Shown: positions 12,471-24,791 of the stretch, one piece after another
How positions within the stretch are numbered: position 1 is the first letter of the stretch
Layout: every line of letters starts with the position of its first letter
DNA from: Diospyros lotus
Lineage: Eukaryota > Streptophyta > Magnoliopsida > Ericales > Ebenaceae
Reading direction: 5' to 3'
Length of the DNA: 64,000 nucleotides
Assembly (NCBI RefSeq): GCF_014633365.1
Contig: NW_026267105.1
Coordinates: forward strand, 641,950 to 705,949
Program-made: the position numbers and the translations under genes
Notes under the pieces: model-generated
Database searches by the model: none
Told to the model about the DNA's origin: nothing
The model's input: only the letters and a program-made list of their open reading frames with translations

Positions 12471-13080
12471 TGGGGGTTCTCGCCCCCAGTTAATAAAACA
12501 CGAGAAGGAGGGAACTTCATGCTATTATATTAATATATAATGGCTTGGACTTGCAGCTTGATCACTGGACACTTTCATTTGTTTAATAATTTTCATATTG
12601 CTTCAATTGTGCCTTCGCGTGAAGGACTTCAACTTCAATTGCCAAGACTCCACTAATTATTTAATTGATAAAATATTCCAATTGCCAAGCTTCATATCAC
12701 CTTAATTTTCTATTTGGCCAAATGATCTCTCAATGGTGACTTGGAATTAAATAGGTTGTGGCTTGCGTCCATGGGTCTTTTGGTAGGGCATATCAATTGC
12801 TCCCTACTCTTTTGTTCGAAAGTTTTGGGCAGAAGAGTATATTACCCTATAATCTTCCTTCAAATTTCAAGATCATTTAAACTCCATCATTTTCATATTC
12901 CAGGCCTTCATAGGCATCAACAGCTCAACACACTGACTTGACTCCTCCCTTCACTCTCGGCTCCTAAGGGGGTGAGAGTTTTTCTTTTTGAAACCATGGT
13001 GATGTCTGCTGTAGTTATGAGAGTAACGCATATGTCTCAGTGGTCAGAGAGAAATCCATCTTTTATTCACATAAATTTAA

Positions 13081-13680
13081 AGGATAATCGATTAAGCTCA
13101 GGCATTACTCGACTACATCTTATATTTAGTCGATTAATAATTCCAAAATAGATATTCATTCTCAATCCAATACTCATTACTCGACTAAGTTACTCGATTA
13201 TATAATGATATTACTCAATTACAGAATATCTAATAATCAATTAATATTTTGACTTAGTTACTCGATCGAGCACATTTAGTACTCAATTAAAATGTGTCAT
13301 TGCTCGAGTGTGATATACCTATTTGTCAATTATTAAATCAATTAGAGACTTGCTCTCTATTAAGCATATTATACTCAACTAGGCATTCAATTACTCGACT
13401 AAGATAAGAATGTACTCATTAAGTAAAAATCCTTAGTTGATTAATGTTCTTGTGTAGATACTTAACATTTTTCACCCGAATGAATACTCAAGTAAAATTA
13501 TTTGATTACTCGACTAAAAAAATCTGTTAATTATTATTCTCCTTTAATCGATTTATAACACAAGTACAAAGACTTGTCATTTTATGCTTAATTCTTGCTC
13601 AATTACTAAATATAGGTACTCGATTAACGTCATGTTAGTTGATTATCATTCAAATTACTCGATTTAAAGTTTTTCAGTGT
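13081..13680. repeat. Array of ACTCGATTA / ACTCGACTAA motifs, left part
   Basis: More than 20 degenerate copies of TACTCGA(T/C)TAA on either strand, spaced 10-40 bp, core CTCGA or TCGA. Many copies have CTCAATTA, again the CpG-decay form. The same array resumes at 35028-35310 on the other side of the nested insertion. Confidence 0.8.
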
Positions 13681-14855
13681 AATACTTGAATACATCAAGC
13701 ATATATGTAAGGGCCCATTCCTGAAAATCCCGCTAGCATAGGAATCTGAGAGGAGGTCCATACAAAATTGATACTGATACATTTCAAAATAATTACATTC
13801 TAAATTTTTTACTCACTAATAACAGGAGCCAAAATAAATAAATACATCATCTTGCATTTAACAATCTCTTTAGGGCTTAATCGCCCATACATTTAGAAAA
13901 CAAAGGGCAATAAAATTTTAATTATAAAATAACTCTTCTTATCTGGCCTGAAAACACACCCCTAATGACCTTTTCGGTTGGGACATCTCTGTACACATAC
14001 TATCTAACAACTCTAGCTCCACTAGACTCCACCCCATCCTTAACCTTTTCCCTATCTGGAATGACACAAAAGTAAGGGTGAGCTACAAAGCTCAACAAGT
14101 ATAAAATGAATAAATTCGAAGCATTATGAACCCTTGACATGAATAACAAGAAACGAGTAGGGGAGGACCACTTAACACATTTGAAAGCCATATCATATAG
14201 AAACACATACATGCACATATCTGCATATTATCACATTGTGAATATGGGAATATAAACACATGCATAAGTGCACACATACTCACATGGTTCTTGGGGTCCA
14301 TTCAACTTAGCTCCACCCAAGGCCTACACATACTTACATACACCATTTGAACTTTGGGGCCCGTTCAAGATTTAGCTCTACCCAAGACCAACACACTATT
14401 TGGGGCCCATTTAAGATTTAGCTCCACCCAAGGCCTTGAAATGCATTCCTTACCATAAACAAAGTGACCAAATGCATAAAGATTTCTCTACCTCTACTCA
14501 TGTACGCTGATACAATAACTCAATATCATAGACATGAAACCCATTTTATACACACATATGCATGCTCGCACGTGATCGATTAATAATTTCCTCATCATAT
14601 TCTCATAAGCCATTTCAACACCCACATATAATCATGCATAATTATAAAATTTGTCCAGTTTACCATCACAGATGAATTTCCCCTTCCCCGAACTAAAATA
14701 AAAGCTCTAATCATCCATTGGACTTAATAATAATTCATTTGAAGAGTGAGGAGAAAAAGACAAGCGTTTTAAAAAAGCAAGGGTAGAAAACAGGGCAAAA
14801 CTAGTCAATAGTCACCAAGAAATATACGATTGTTTCTATGTTTTGGAAGGAAATG

Positions 14856-14992
14856 GTCGACAACCAACGAGGGTTGGTCGACAATTTTGTCCCCCCACAG
14901 ACCACAAATGGTCGGCAGTCTAACCATAACTATCGACAGCCAAACACATTTCTCCAAAATGGTCGACAACCCTTGCATATACGATCGATCAC
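14856..14992. repeat. Small array of TGGTCGACAACC motifs
   Basis: Five or six copies of (T)GGTCGACAA(C) or its complement with decayed forms (GGTCGGCAG, TATCGACAG, CGATCGATC) in about 140 bp. Core GTCGAC is self-complementary. It lies ~1.15 kb into the 13706 solo LTR, a position comparable to the array in the 7304 solo LTR. Confidence 0.65.
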
Positions 14993-15468
14993 CCGATACC
15001 AAGAAGCAACACAAAGACCACAACCCAGAACGAAAAGTACAAGCAAGAACACCAAATCTTGCCTTGCTTTAACCGTATCAAATAATGTATCATTCCTTGA
15101 AGAAAAAGAAAGGTGAAACAAAACCCTATTGAGACTTTGGGTGAAGACCATCAATGTAGGAACCTTAGGCGAATCCCACATTAGCCATGAAAAAAGGGGG
15201 GAACTGGGCATATAAATGCAAAGGGTGTTCTACATAATGATGCGCATTTTGGGATTAAATCCCAGAGCGATAAAACTGGGGATTGGTTGCGACTTAAATC
15301 GGACAATACATTGCTATATGGACCCTGGCCATTACAAAATGGTATCAGAGTCGACCCCTAAGCCTCTGAGCACGGTGGTGGGGCAACCTCAGCGAGGACA
15401 TTGAGTCCCAAAAGGAGGGTGCGTGTAGGTACCTTAGGGGAATCCCACATCGGCTATGCAAAGGAGGG

Positions 15469-16275
15469 TGTTACGAATATTTCCTGGACCCCTTCTTATG
15501 GGTTGAACTCGACCCAGTAGGCTGGCCCAATCTCTGGAAGCCCAACAGACCCAAGGCTGAGCTCGCCAGAACAAGGTCACACTTCGCTGAGGCCCGAGTT
15601 CAGACCGCGAGAACCAAGTGAGCGCCCAACGATGTTCCAGCTCGTTGACCTAGCCGAGCAAGCTCCTAGAGATGCTTTCAGCTCGCTGGATGAATTGTTT
15701 AGCTTGCATAGCAAGAAGGCCACAAAATAATAGAGAATAGTCATGGACTAGGCGTTATTCTAGTTAGGCCATCTAGGCCCAATCAGGCTCCTCCTTCTCA
15801 ACCCATTTCGTGGCCCATGTCGATCCCATCCTGGCCCTATATTAGCCTACAAATAACATCATTGCAGCCTCTTTTGGGGATCCGCGCGCCCATCTCTGAT
15901 CCCATCCTCATTAATGGCGAATCCCATCCACATTAATGAGGGTCCCATCGGCACCTTGACGCCACCTGGATACCTTCACTGGCGCTGGATATTTAGTCCC
16001 ATCACCTACATACGTACAGAGGAACATCTCCGCTTCTTATATCAGTAAGCTCTTTCCAGAGCCAAGGTATGTTTTTTCTTTCGGCCAACCTACTAATCCA
16101 CACATTTTCCTCTCTCCCTTACTTAAAAGTCAGAGTACTCGCAGGGATGGGCCAACCGGAAGAACGCAAACCAAATCACACAACATTCCTTAGAGTGCCT
16201 TCTCATCCTCCCTCTCGTGTTCATTTCCTCAGTGTAAGCCAACGAATCACGATCGACCAATTCTCAATGTCAATA
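15469..16275 (+). repeat. 5' LTR of the Tat element
   Basis: Begins TGTTACGAATATT, ends AATGTCAATA, and matches 30406-31289 along its length with many substitutions. The 3' copy is ~77 bp longer through a local duplication of the CAAATAACATCATTGCAGC and GGACATCTCC region. The strong divergence between the two LTRs points to an old insertion. Confidence 0.9.
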
Positions 16276-16314
16276 TTTTGGCGCTAGAAGGAGGGCCCTC
16301 TCTAATCAATATCA

Positions 16315-17756
16315 ATGTCGAGAGCAAGAAAAATAAGAAGTTATGAAGTGATGACCAATCAACCTGCAAACCATACTAATCAACTGGCAAAAGTTCTGCC
16401 AATTGGGGGCATAATCGTAACCGCTGTAACTACTTTTGTACCTCCATTGGTCTGAGCCGCCCCTAGCATCCCCGCGTGGGTTCCCGGCCAATCGGTGGCC
16501 CCTACCCCTAGGCTAGAGGAGATGCAAGCCTAGCAGCAACTTCAAGAAGCACTGGAGAGTACAGTCATGCAGCTCGCTGATGCAGTTAGGGCTTGGCCCA
16601 AACGCAGGTTCAAGCAGTCTAGATACAAGCAAAGACCATGCCATCCGAAGATGCCCCTCAGCCTTCGAGTGGAAATGGAAGGCTTTCCCCTGACAATAAA
16701 GAAGCTAAAAGAATGCCACGACGGCTGGATCGGTACGTTCCTCAAGCTGACAATCTCAAAGATCGAAAGAACGGCGATGCCGTGATGACGAATTGGAGGT
16801 GCACCCTACCGTGGAGGAACTACTACAGAGGATCCAAAAGCTGGAGGCGAGACATGGGGCTCATGATCTGAGGGAAGTCCACAAAAAGAGGACCCCATTC
16901 TCTAAGGAAATCGATCTAGAGCCTCTCTCCCACAGATTCAAGGTCCCTAGCATCCCTCAGTATAATGCAGATGGCGATCCATATGACCACCTGGATGCTT
17001 TCAACGTCCAGATGGACCTACAGACTTCTAGTTCATTAGTGAAATGCTGAGTCTTCCCTGTGACCCTAAGAGACATACCTCGAGCATGGTTAAGAAGCCT
17101 CATCTTCGCAGTATCTATAGCTGGCAGGAATGCCAGAGGAAGTTTATCAACCAGTACAGATCGCTCCAGAGGTAGCTTGCCTCAACATGTCACCTCGCTA
17201 CTATGTTCCAATGGTCCAGTGAATCCTTAAAGGACTACATAAAGAGGTTCAGGTGTGAGGTCAATAATGTGGAAAACCCATCGAACGAGAGCGGTTTGAC
17301 CGCAACATCTGCTGGACTTCGAAAGGATGGGAAGCTCTATGAGAGCATCTATAAGTCCCCCATAAGGGACCTGAGTGAATTCTACGAGCGAGCTTCGAAG
17401 AAAGTCAGATGGGATCAAAAAAGCTAGGCAACCAAAAAGATGGAGGAAGAGGCACTAACCAGAGCCATAAGAGGGTCAATGGCAACAATCATAAAGGAGG
17501 CCAAGGGCGAAATTCTAGTGATCAGGTCATTAAGAAAGCAAGGAATGAGTAAGGAGGCGGGCAACCTCCACGCCAAGGTCGCTATGAGAACTACAACACC
17601 CTGTCTGATGCTCAAGACAGGATTTTCACTATTGAGAGAAGCAAGGAAGATTTTTTGAGGCCTAATCCCATAAAAACCCCCAACAGATTCAGAAACAAAG
17701 ATAAGTTTTGTGCCTACTACGACGAGGTGGGGCATAACACCTCCGAGTGTTAGGCG
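16315..17756 (+). pseudogene. Tat gag remnant with zinc knuckle
   Basis: ATG at 16315 opens a short frame that stops near 16456; the protein is then spread over several frames. Recognisable Tat gag blocks are PFSKEIDLEPLSHRFKVPSI and PYDHLDAFNVQMDLQTSSS (about 16880-17040), then FQWSSESLKDYIKRF and AGLRKDGKLYESIYKSPIRD (17206-17420). The zinc knuckle is at about 17709-17750 (CAYYDEVGHNTSEC), followed by an in-frame TAG. The family product forms the virus-like particle and binds element RNA. At least four frame changes or stops are visible, so it is not functional. Confidence 0.8.
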
Positions 17757-18484
17757 TTGAAGGACGCGATTGAAGAGCTGATCAGGAGGGGGCGTTTATG
17801 TGATTATATGGTGCGACTAGGTGATCAGCAGCCCCAGCAACCAGCTCAAGAAAAGCCTCGTCGAGTTCTCAAGCAGGACCAAACACCTACGGTGAGAACT
17901 ATTTTTACCATTCATGGTGGGCCTCATATTGTAGGAACTTCTAACAAATCGCACGAACGTTATGTTCAAGAGGCCCGTCACCTTCTACTCGCCAGATATG
18001 GCAGGCAGAAAGGACCATCTAAGAAAGCCAAGGTAGCCCCAGATGACGTCGTCTTTACAGAATGAGATACTAGAGATGTGCACTCGCCTCATAATGACGC
18101 TCTTATGGTCCGAGCTCGAATTGGCAATGTGGAAGTGTGGAGGATTATGGTAGACACAGACAGTTCAGTGAACGTGATGTATAAGGGATGTTTTGACCAA
18201 ATGGGCTTGGGGTTAGATCAACTGGTAGCATCCCCAGAGCCACTTTATGGTTTCACTAGAGACATGGTGATTTCAATGGGTCGTATCAGGCTCCCGCTCA
18301 CAGTTGGAGATTCGAATCGGCAGGCCACAGAGATAGCAGACATCCAGATTATCAATTGCCCCTCCACATACAACGTCGTCATGGGGAGGCTTGCCATGAA
18401 TGACTTAAATCTGGTCGTCTCAACTAGAGCTCTGGCAATCAAGTTCCCAACTCCGAATGGCACCGGGTGCATAAGGGGTGAATA
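17757..18484 (+). pseudogene. Tat gag-protease region, aspartic protease with altered active site
   Basis: After the zinc knuckle the frame continues LKDAIEELIRRGRLCDYMVR, a normal Tat link, to a TGA near 18063. The retropepsin-like domain follows at 18078-18484: IMVDTDSSVNVMYKGCFDQM, then MGRIRLPLTVG and NVVMGRLAMNDL. The catalytic triplet is normally DTG; here it reads DTD (Gly to Asp), which should stop the enzyme cutting Gag-Pol. The frame ends with TAG at 18483. Confidence 0.8.
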
Positions 18485-19434
18485 GTACTCAGCAAGGCGC
18501 TAAAGATGGGGCTCAAAGGAAAGAAAGTTAATGTTATCTCTGGAGAGAGGCCATGAGTCATAAGTGAAATGGGGGTCAGTCACGACCTGGATCCCCATGA
18601 GATGGACTGTGACCGAGCTACCAGCCCAGTAGGTAAGCTAGAAGATATCACTGTTAGTGACACGGATGCTGAAAAGTGTCTTAAGCTAGGAAAAGGCCTC
18701 ACCCCCGAGGTAAAATCCCAACTGATTGACTTTCTTACAGCAAATTTAGATGTGTTAGCCTAGAACCATGAAGATATGGTGGGGATAGACCTGAAGGTGA
18801 TGTTGCATCAACTTAACATAGACCTCAATCATAGACTAGTTCGCTAGAAGATGAGGCCCATGACTGCAGAATGTTATACGACCCTAAAAAAAGTAGACAA
18901 GCTCCTGACCAACAAGTTTATCAAGGAAGCCCATTATCCGATTTGGGTGACGAACCCAGTCCTTGTGAAGAAAAAAAAATAAGAAGTGAAGGACCTGCGT
19001 CGACTTCACAGATTTGAATAAAGCATGCCCAAAGGATAGTTTCCCTCTCCCCAAAACAGACCGGCTCTTGGATGCAACAGCTGATCACTAGCTTCTTAGT
19101 TTCATGGATGTTTATTCGAGGTACAACCAGATTCCCATGAACCCCGAAAATGAGGAGCATACATCATTTGTCACGGATCAAGAGTTATATTGCTACAAGG
19201 TGATGCCCTTCGAGCTAAAGAATGTGGGAGCAACCTACCAGCGTCTGGTTAACATGATGTTTGAGGACTTGATAGGGAAAACCATAGAGGTATATGTAGA
19301 TGATATGCTAGTAAAGTCCAAGCAGGTTGTTAACCATATTCGCTCAAGTGCTCATTCGGTGTAGCTTCTGGGAAATTCTTGGTCTTCATGGTGAATGAAA
19401 AAGGGATTGAGCCAACCCTGAGAAGATCCAAGCT
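18485..19434 (+). pseudogene. Tat reverse transcriptase remnant
   Basis: LTPEVKSQLIDFLTANLDVLA precedes a TAG near 18761. The polymerase follows in changing frames: KVDKLLTNKFIKEAHYPIWV, MDVYSRYNQIPMNPENEEHT and VMPFELKNVGATYQRLVNMM. The catalytic YVDDM motif is at about 19292-19306, encoded intact although surrounding frames are broken. Family role: copying element RNA into DNA. Confidence 0.85.
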
Positions 19435-20820
19435 TTGCTTGACATGAGATCGCCAGCCAAGATAAAGAAGATGCAAAGTCTTAATGGCCAGATCGATACC
19501 CTCAACAAGTTTGTCTCCAAGGCCTCTAATAAATGTATTCCATTCTTTGACGTGTTAAAGCAGACAAAAAATTTTCAATGGATGGAGGAATGTGAAGCCG
19601 CCTTTCAACAACTAAAGGAATATATGGGACAGGCCCCGCTTATGTCAAAACCAAAGGAAGGAGAAGAGTTGACCATCTATCTGGGGGTGTCTCAATACGC
19701 TATCAGTACGGCACTGGTGCGAGAAGAAGATAAGGTGCAATACTCGGTATATTATGTGAGCCACAGACTAATAGATGCTGAAACGAGATACACCCCCATG
19801 GAGAAGCTCGCCTATTGCTTAGTGGTGGCATCAAGGAAACTATGCCCCTATTTCCAAGCCCATCAGGTTAACATGTTGACCAAGTAGCCATTGAAGTAGG
19901 TCCTGCAGAAGCTCGACTCATCCGGCCATTTACTCAAGTGGGCCATTGAGCTCACTCAGTTCGACTTAGAGTACAAATCGAGGTCGACCATAAAAGAGCA
20001 GGTGTTAGCAGATTTTATTACTGAGTTTACAAGACCAACAAGGGAGGAACCCGAATCTTCAAAAGGTCCACCTTGGGAGTTATATGTAGATGGATCTTCC
20101 AGTGAGCATGGAGCTAGAGTGGAGGTACTCCTGATAAGCCCGGAGGGGCATAAAATTCCCTATGCATTGAGATTCAGCTTTAAGGCGACCAATAATGAGG
20201 CTGAGTATGAGGCATTGTTAACAAGACTACGCTTGGCAATGGAGGTGAAGGAAAAATGATTGATGGTCTTCAGTGACTCTCAGCTCATGGTATGTCAGAT
20301 ACAAGGTGAATATCAGGCTAAGGGCCCGAAAATGGTAGCCTACCACCAGAAAGTCCGGGACCTAATGCACATCTTTGAGGGGTGCGAGGTGAACCAAGTG
20401 CCCAGGGACAAAAACTCTCACGCCAATGCCTTAGCTCACTTGGCATCAACCCAAGCTGCAGACTCCTTGGGAGCCATTCTTGTGGAATTCCTAACAGAAC
20501 CAAGCATGGAAGGGCAATGTGAAGTGTTGGCAATTGCGGTGAGGCCAGAATCGTGGATGGGGCCCATTGTTGACTATTTACAAGAGGGAAAATTACCAAG
20601 CGATAAGTTAGAGGTGCGTCGTATGCGAGCTCACACAACCAGATACTATATTCACAATGACATGCTTTACAAAAGAGGATTCACAGCCCCATTGTTGAGA
20701 TGCATCGATGAGCTTAATTGCCAGGCAGTTCTCGTAGAAATCCATGTAGGTCACTACGGCAATCACGCTGGGGGGTGTCCTTGGCTTGAAAAGCACTTCG
20801 TCAAGGGTTTTACTACCCTA
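19435..20820 (+). pseudogene. Tat RNase H and second, archaeal-type RNase H
   Basis: The first, Ty3-type domain lies at 19555-19887 (ECEAAFQQLKEYMGQAP, YYVSHRLIDAETRYTPMEKL) and ends at a TAG. The second domain begins near 20070: WELYVDGSSSEHGARVEVLL supplies the first Asp, ATNNEAEYEALL the Glu, then a TGA at 20257, and VFSDSQLMVCQIQGEYQAKG the next Asp. HANALAHLAS follows, and the frame stays open to 20826 into the integrase N-terminal region. Two RNase H domains in this order are known from Tat elements (and, by gain, some other retroelements). Both are split by stops. Confidence 0.85.
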
Positions 20821-21789
20821 TCATGAAGCAAGATGACATAATTTTGGTATAGAAATGTGACACATGCTAGAGATTTGCAAAGGTGTTGTGAGCTCCGCCT
20901 ATCTACCTGCAGCAGATGAGCAGCCCATGGCCTTTTTCCATGTGGGGCATGGACCTAATCGGGTCGCGCTACTTACAGCTCGCAACGAATGAAATCATGC
21001 TATAGTGGCAGTTGATTACTTTACTAAATGGGTAGAGGCGAAGGAACTCGCATAAATATCCACATCAAAGGTAGAGAAATTTGTCTGGAACAATATCATT
21101 TGTAGATTAGGAGTTCCTCAATAGATAGTCACAGACTACATAACCCAATTCACCAGCAAGCAGTTCATCCAGTTCTGCTAATCATTGGAATCCAGAAAAG
21201 TTTCATAGCCGTGGACCATCCCCAAGCCAACGGTCAAGTCAAAGTTGTTAACAAAATAATCAAGCAAATCTTGAAGATAAAACTGGAAGCAAGAAAAGGA
21301 GCTTGGATGGACAAACTACAAACAGTGCTCTAGGCCAACTGGACCACAACTTGAACCACCACAAGAGAAACCCCTTTCTTTATGGTTTATGGGTCTAAGA
21401 CGATGATCCCAACGAAGAATGAAGTGATCAACCAGTGAAGAGCCACATTTAACCCCGAGAACAATGACTAGCTGCTGGCTGCGAACCTTGATCTACTAGA
21501 GGAGGCAAGGGAGCTAGCTCGCATAAAGGTGGCCACTTATTAGCAGCGAGTCGAGAGATATTAGAATCAGAGGGTTTGAGTCTAGTCCTATAATGTCAGT
21601 GATCTCATGCTGCACCTTGTTCTTCCTAGAGCTCGCAAAGCCAATGATGGGACACTAGGCCTGAACTGGAAAGGCCCTTATATTATCAAAGAAAACCTGG
21701 GCAACTGAGCATATCACTTGGCAGACATGGGTGGAGCTATTCTCTCACAAGCTTGGAATGTGGAGCACCTCAGGCCATATTTTCGATAA
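20821..21789 (+). pseudogene. Tat integrase remnant
   Basis: The core is heavily decayed. Visible pieces are SSPWPFSMWGMDLIG (first Asp), HPQANGQVKVVNKIIKQIL (catalytic Glu position changed to Lys/Ile context), TTRETPFFMVYGSKTMIP and the C-terminal NWKGPYIIKENLGN, ending AWNVEHLRPYFR-stop at about 21789. Many TAG codons stand where Tat has Trp or Gln codons, which suits C-to-T decay. Confidence 0.8.
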
Positions 21790-22039
21790 GCAACATCTCT
21801 CCTTTGTGTAATATTAACTGTTGATTGATGTCTTATTTTCACTAATGTTGCTTCGTTAATAAATTGAACTTATGATTTTTATTGTCGAATCTTATTACAC
21901 CCACATTTTGTTAAAAATAAGAGGTAGAAAATAATTCGGGGTATGAGGGCTATGGATTGCGAGTTGGGGCCCATTCAACTTGTCTTGTGCGCCATGGTTT
22001 GTGGCTTATCTGAGCATTCATCTTAGTCCTCGCCCTAAG

Positions 22040-24791
22040 TGTAACGCCCCGCTCCCACCTACAGGTGTTACTCACGAATAGCCAACTTACTATTCACACG
22101 CTAGGGCAAAGATGAAGAGACGGCTACGTTTCAACGGGAAACGACCTAGGTGGGAACTAGGCTTTGCCCTCTCTTCGCTCCGCTCGAGGGTCCGGGAATT
22201 ATCGATCGACCTATTAAACCCGAAACCTCGCAATCGTCACCCCTTCCTGAGCTCTTTAATGAAGGGCTAAGGGTGACTTACCAGGATCAAAAAGGAATTA
22301 AGCTAACTCTCTAGCTTAAAGTAATTTATGGCATAACGCCTTAAATTATAAGGAAATAGGTTTTTCTTATCTTTGCCCCAACCATTAACCCATTTATTTC
22401 ATTTCCAACTCCTTAGGAAAATATTTGGATTAATCTTCCTTTAGAAAAATTTAAATAAAATTTTCCTCATTAAAGCTCAATTGATTTTTCCCTTTTATTT
22501 ATTTCAAAATTCCATAATTTTCCAACCATTAGGGAATTAATTTTTGAAATACAGATCTCAAGCATCCTCATCCAATTTCAAAATTTAAAGAAAATAGCCC
22601 ATTATTTAATTTCCCAAAATTTAGAAATTTTTCCCACAATTGCCTCAAATTTACATTAATTTAAAAATTAATTTAGAGGCTAAATACTCATTTAATTATT
22701 TATTTATTTAAATTATTTCATAATTTCATAAATGTCAGAAATAATTAAATAACCCAAAAAAATAAAAAAAATAAACGAAAAGAACTTCACAGCAGCCACA
22801 GGGGAGGGGGGGCGCGCAGCAGCAGCCGCGCCCCCCAGCGCGCGCGCAGGCCGCGCGGGCCGCGCAGGCTGCGCGTGCGGGCCGCGCATGGCCGCGCGCG
22901 CGGGCCGCGCCTGCCCCGCGCGCGCACTGGCCGGCCGCGCGCGGCCGCGCCAGCCCGCCCAGGCGCGCCTTGGCTGCCCAGCCCACTGCCTGGCCATTTT
23001 TTTTTCCAAAAAAAAATATCTTTTTTTTTTTTTATAAAACCATATTTTCCAGAATACATTTCCATATCAAGGGGCTTCCAAAACACTAAATTTTTCCCCC
23101 TTTTAACCACATTTACATACAATCCAAGTTTAACAAAATAATACAACACAAAATACAAACTACATAACCATTACACATAGTTTTCTCTTTGATTCAATAC
23201 CTTCACCCTTGCAAAACTCTCTTTCCCTTGGATGTTTCTCCACCTACATTGAGGTCAAAGGACCTTATGAGCCAATGCTCAGTAAGGGTGCTATGCAAAT
23301 GTAAATGAAGTATGAGAAACATAACATGTAATGCAATGCAATGCATATCAAGGGTAGTTCTCCATGCCTTCATAACCACTTAGGTTAAGGCACCAACCAA
23401 TCCCTCACTCCCCTCACAAGTCCTCCTTATGGCCATAGGTCCACTTGGGCACAAAACATGCAAAGAACCATCACATGCAACTCATTCATACATGTACAAA
23501 TGCAAGCAAAAACCCCTCCACTTGGGGCTATCCCTTACCTGTTTCCTTGAAGCTTTGCACTCTCACAAGCCAAGAATCCCTCTTAGACTTTGAAGCTTCA
23601 ACACCTCCACAAGCTAATACTCACCCTTAAAGAAAAATAATAAAAGAGACTTTAGCTCTTAAACACATGCCTTAAACTATAACAAAAGAGAAAACTAGAT
23701 TACCTTTTGCTAGACTTTCTCTTCCTTCTCTAGACTTCCTTGCCTTCTTACTTGCCTTCTTGCTTCTCTACTTCACAAATGGGAAAAAGCTTGGAACTAA
23801 TTTCTTACTTCTCATTTATAGAGTTTTCTTCTTAATCCATGCCAATTCTCAAGATCACATCCTAGCCATTGATTTTTTTTTCTTATTTCAAGAGACCTAA
23901 TCTCTACCTTTGAACATTAGCACAATCCTTGTGCTTCTCCCAAGTTAAATCCTAACCCTTGATTTTAGGAGAACTCTTGCCTAGATACAAAGGAAACACA
24001 AATCCAAGAGACTTATCTTGTTAAATCTCCTCCATTGATCTCTCTTTGGAGACTAAATCTCCTCCCTTGGATCAATCCCAATTTTCCATAATTCTCCATT
24101 TTTCATTTAATTAAATCATGACTAATTTCCAAGATTGACTAATTTCCCAAATTTGCATTTAATTTAAATCCACAACTTTTCAAGCATTTAATGGAGACTT
24201 AAATAATTTCCTTTTGATTTAATTTTAAAGGCTCTTGAAAGACATGATCCATTTACTTTAGCATTTATTTAAATCCTCTATTTTCCAACATTAATGCTTG
24301 ACACATTTCTTTTTATTATTGATTTTCTTTTTAATTCTCTCCATAATGGCTCTCATTAATGATTGAGAGACTAATTTCTTTTTCCTTTTTGCATTTATTA
24401 AATATCCCTCTTGATTCATAAGATCATGCCATGTGTCACCAAATTCTCTTAATTAAACAAATCTTTATTCTCCAAATTAATTTAAATCTCTTCCATGAGA
24501 ATTTGCCAAGTGTCACCAATCTAGCCATACTTGGTTTTCCAATTTAATTCCTAATTATCTATGCACTTAATCAAGAATTAAATTCTCCAACATTTATTCT
24601 CCAATATAAATAATTTCTCCAAAAATAATTTATCTTCCTTTGGGATGAAATTCCAAATTACCATTTTGCCCCCCACAAGACATCCAATATTTCATGGCAT
24701 TTTCTTTAATTCAAGGGCAATTGTGGAATTTTTCATAGACTAAAATTCTCTTAAATGACAAAATTTATCATGACTCTTCAAGGGTATTACA
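22040..24791 (-). mobile_element. Solo LTR, 2.75 kb, inside the Tat spacer
   Basis: Starts TGTAACGCCCCG and ends AGGGTATTACA, flanked by ctaag at 22035-22039 and 24792-24796. A minus-strand TATA box (CTATAAATGAG, complement of 23812-23822) indicates minus sense. It has no primer site or coding region. It contains an extreme GC block at 22800-22990 in otherwise very AT-rich sequence. Ends match the LTR type at 50175-52876. Confidence 0.88.
22800..22990. repeat. GC-rich array of GGCCGCGC-type motifs
   Basis: About 190 bp that is almost pure G+C, made of reiterated GCCGCGCGGGCC, GCGCGCGC and GGCCGCGC, with many overlapping palindromes. It produces long spurious open frames on both strands (Ala/Arg/Pro-rich). 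It sits ~760 bp into the solo LTR. Confidence 0.85.

Larger units (their letters stand above)
1..12950 (+). mobile_element. Athila-like Ty3/gypsy retrotransposon, 5' end outside the window
   Basis: Reading order is reverse transcriptase/RNase H, integrase, a long spacer, an ORF in the envelope position, a second spacer, a polypurine tract near 10780 and a long 3' LTR. This order, and the integrase C-terminal part with a [20 protein letters not shown] stretch, fit the Athila lineage. The element is dead: the coding parts carry stops and frameshifts, and two foreign solo LTRs (3729-5747 and 7304-10027) interrupt it. The right end is not fixed. I place it near 12950, where LTR-like sequence gives way to a different motif array, but saw no matching 5' LTR to confirm it. 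Confidence 0.6.
10792..12950 (+). mobile_element. Probable 3' LTR of the Athila-like element
   Basis: Begins TGTTTGATGATC directly after the polypurine tract. It contains two motif arrays, 11438-11820 and 12008-12470. Beyond them lies ordinary AT-rich LTR-like sequence. The right border is uncertain because the partner LTR lies outside the window. The overlapping open frames on both strands around 11625-12423 come from the repeated GC-rich motif, not from a conserved protein. Confidence 0.5.

Noticed and set aside
22713..23158. Overlapping Ala/Arg/Pro-rich open frames on both strands
   Set aside because: Produced by the GC-only repeat block, which lacks stop codons in any frame; no start context or conserved domain.
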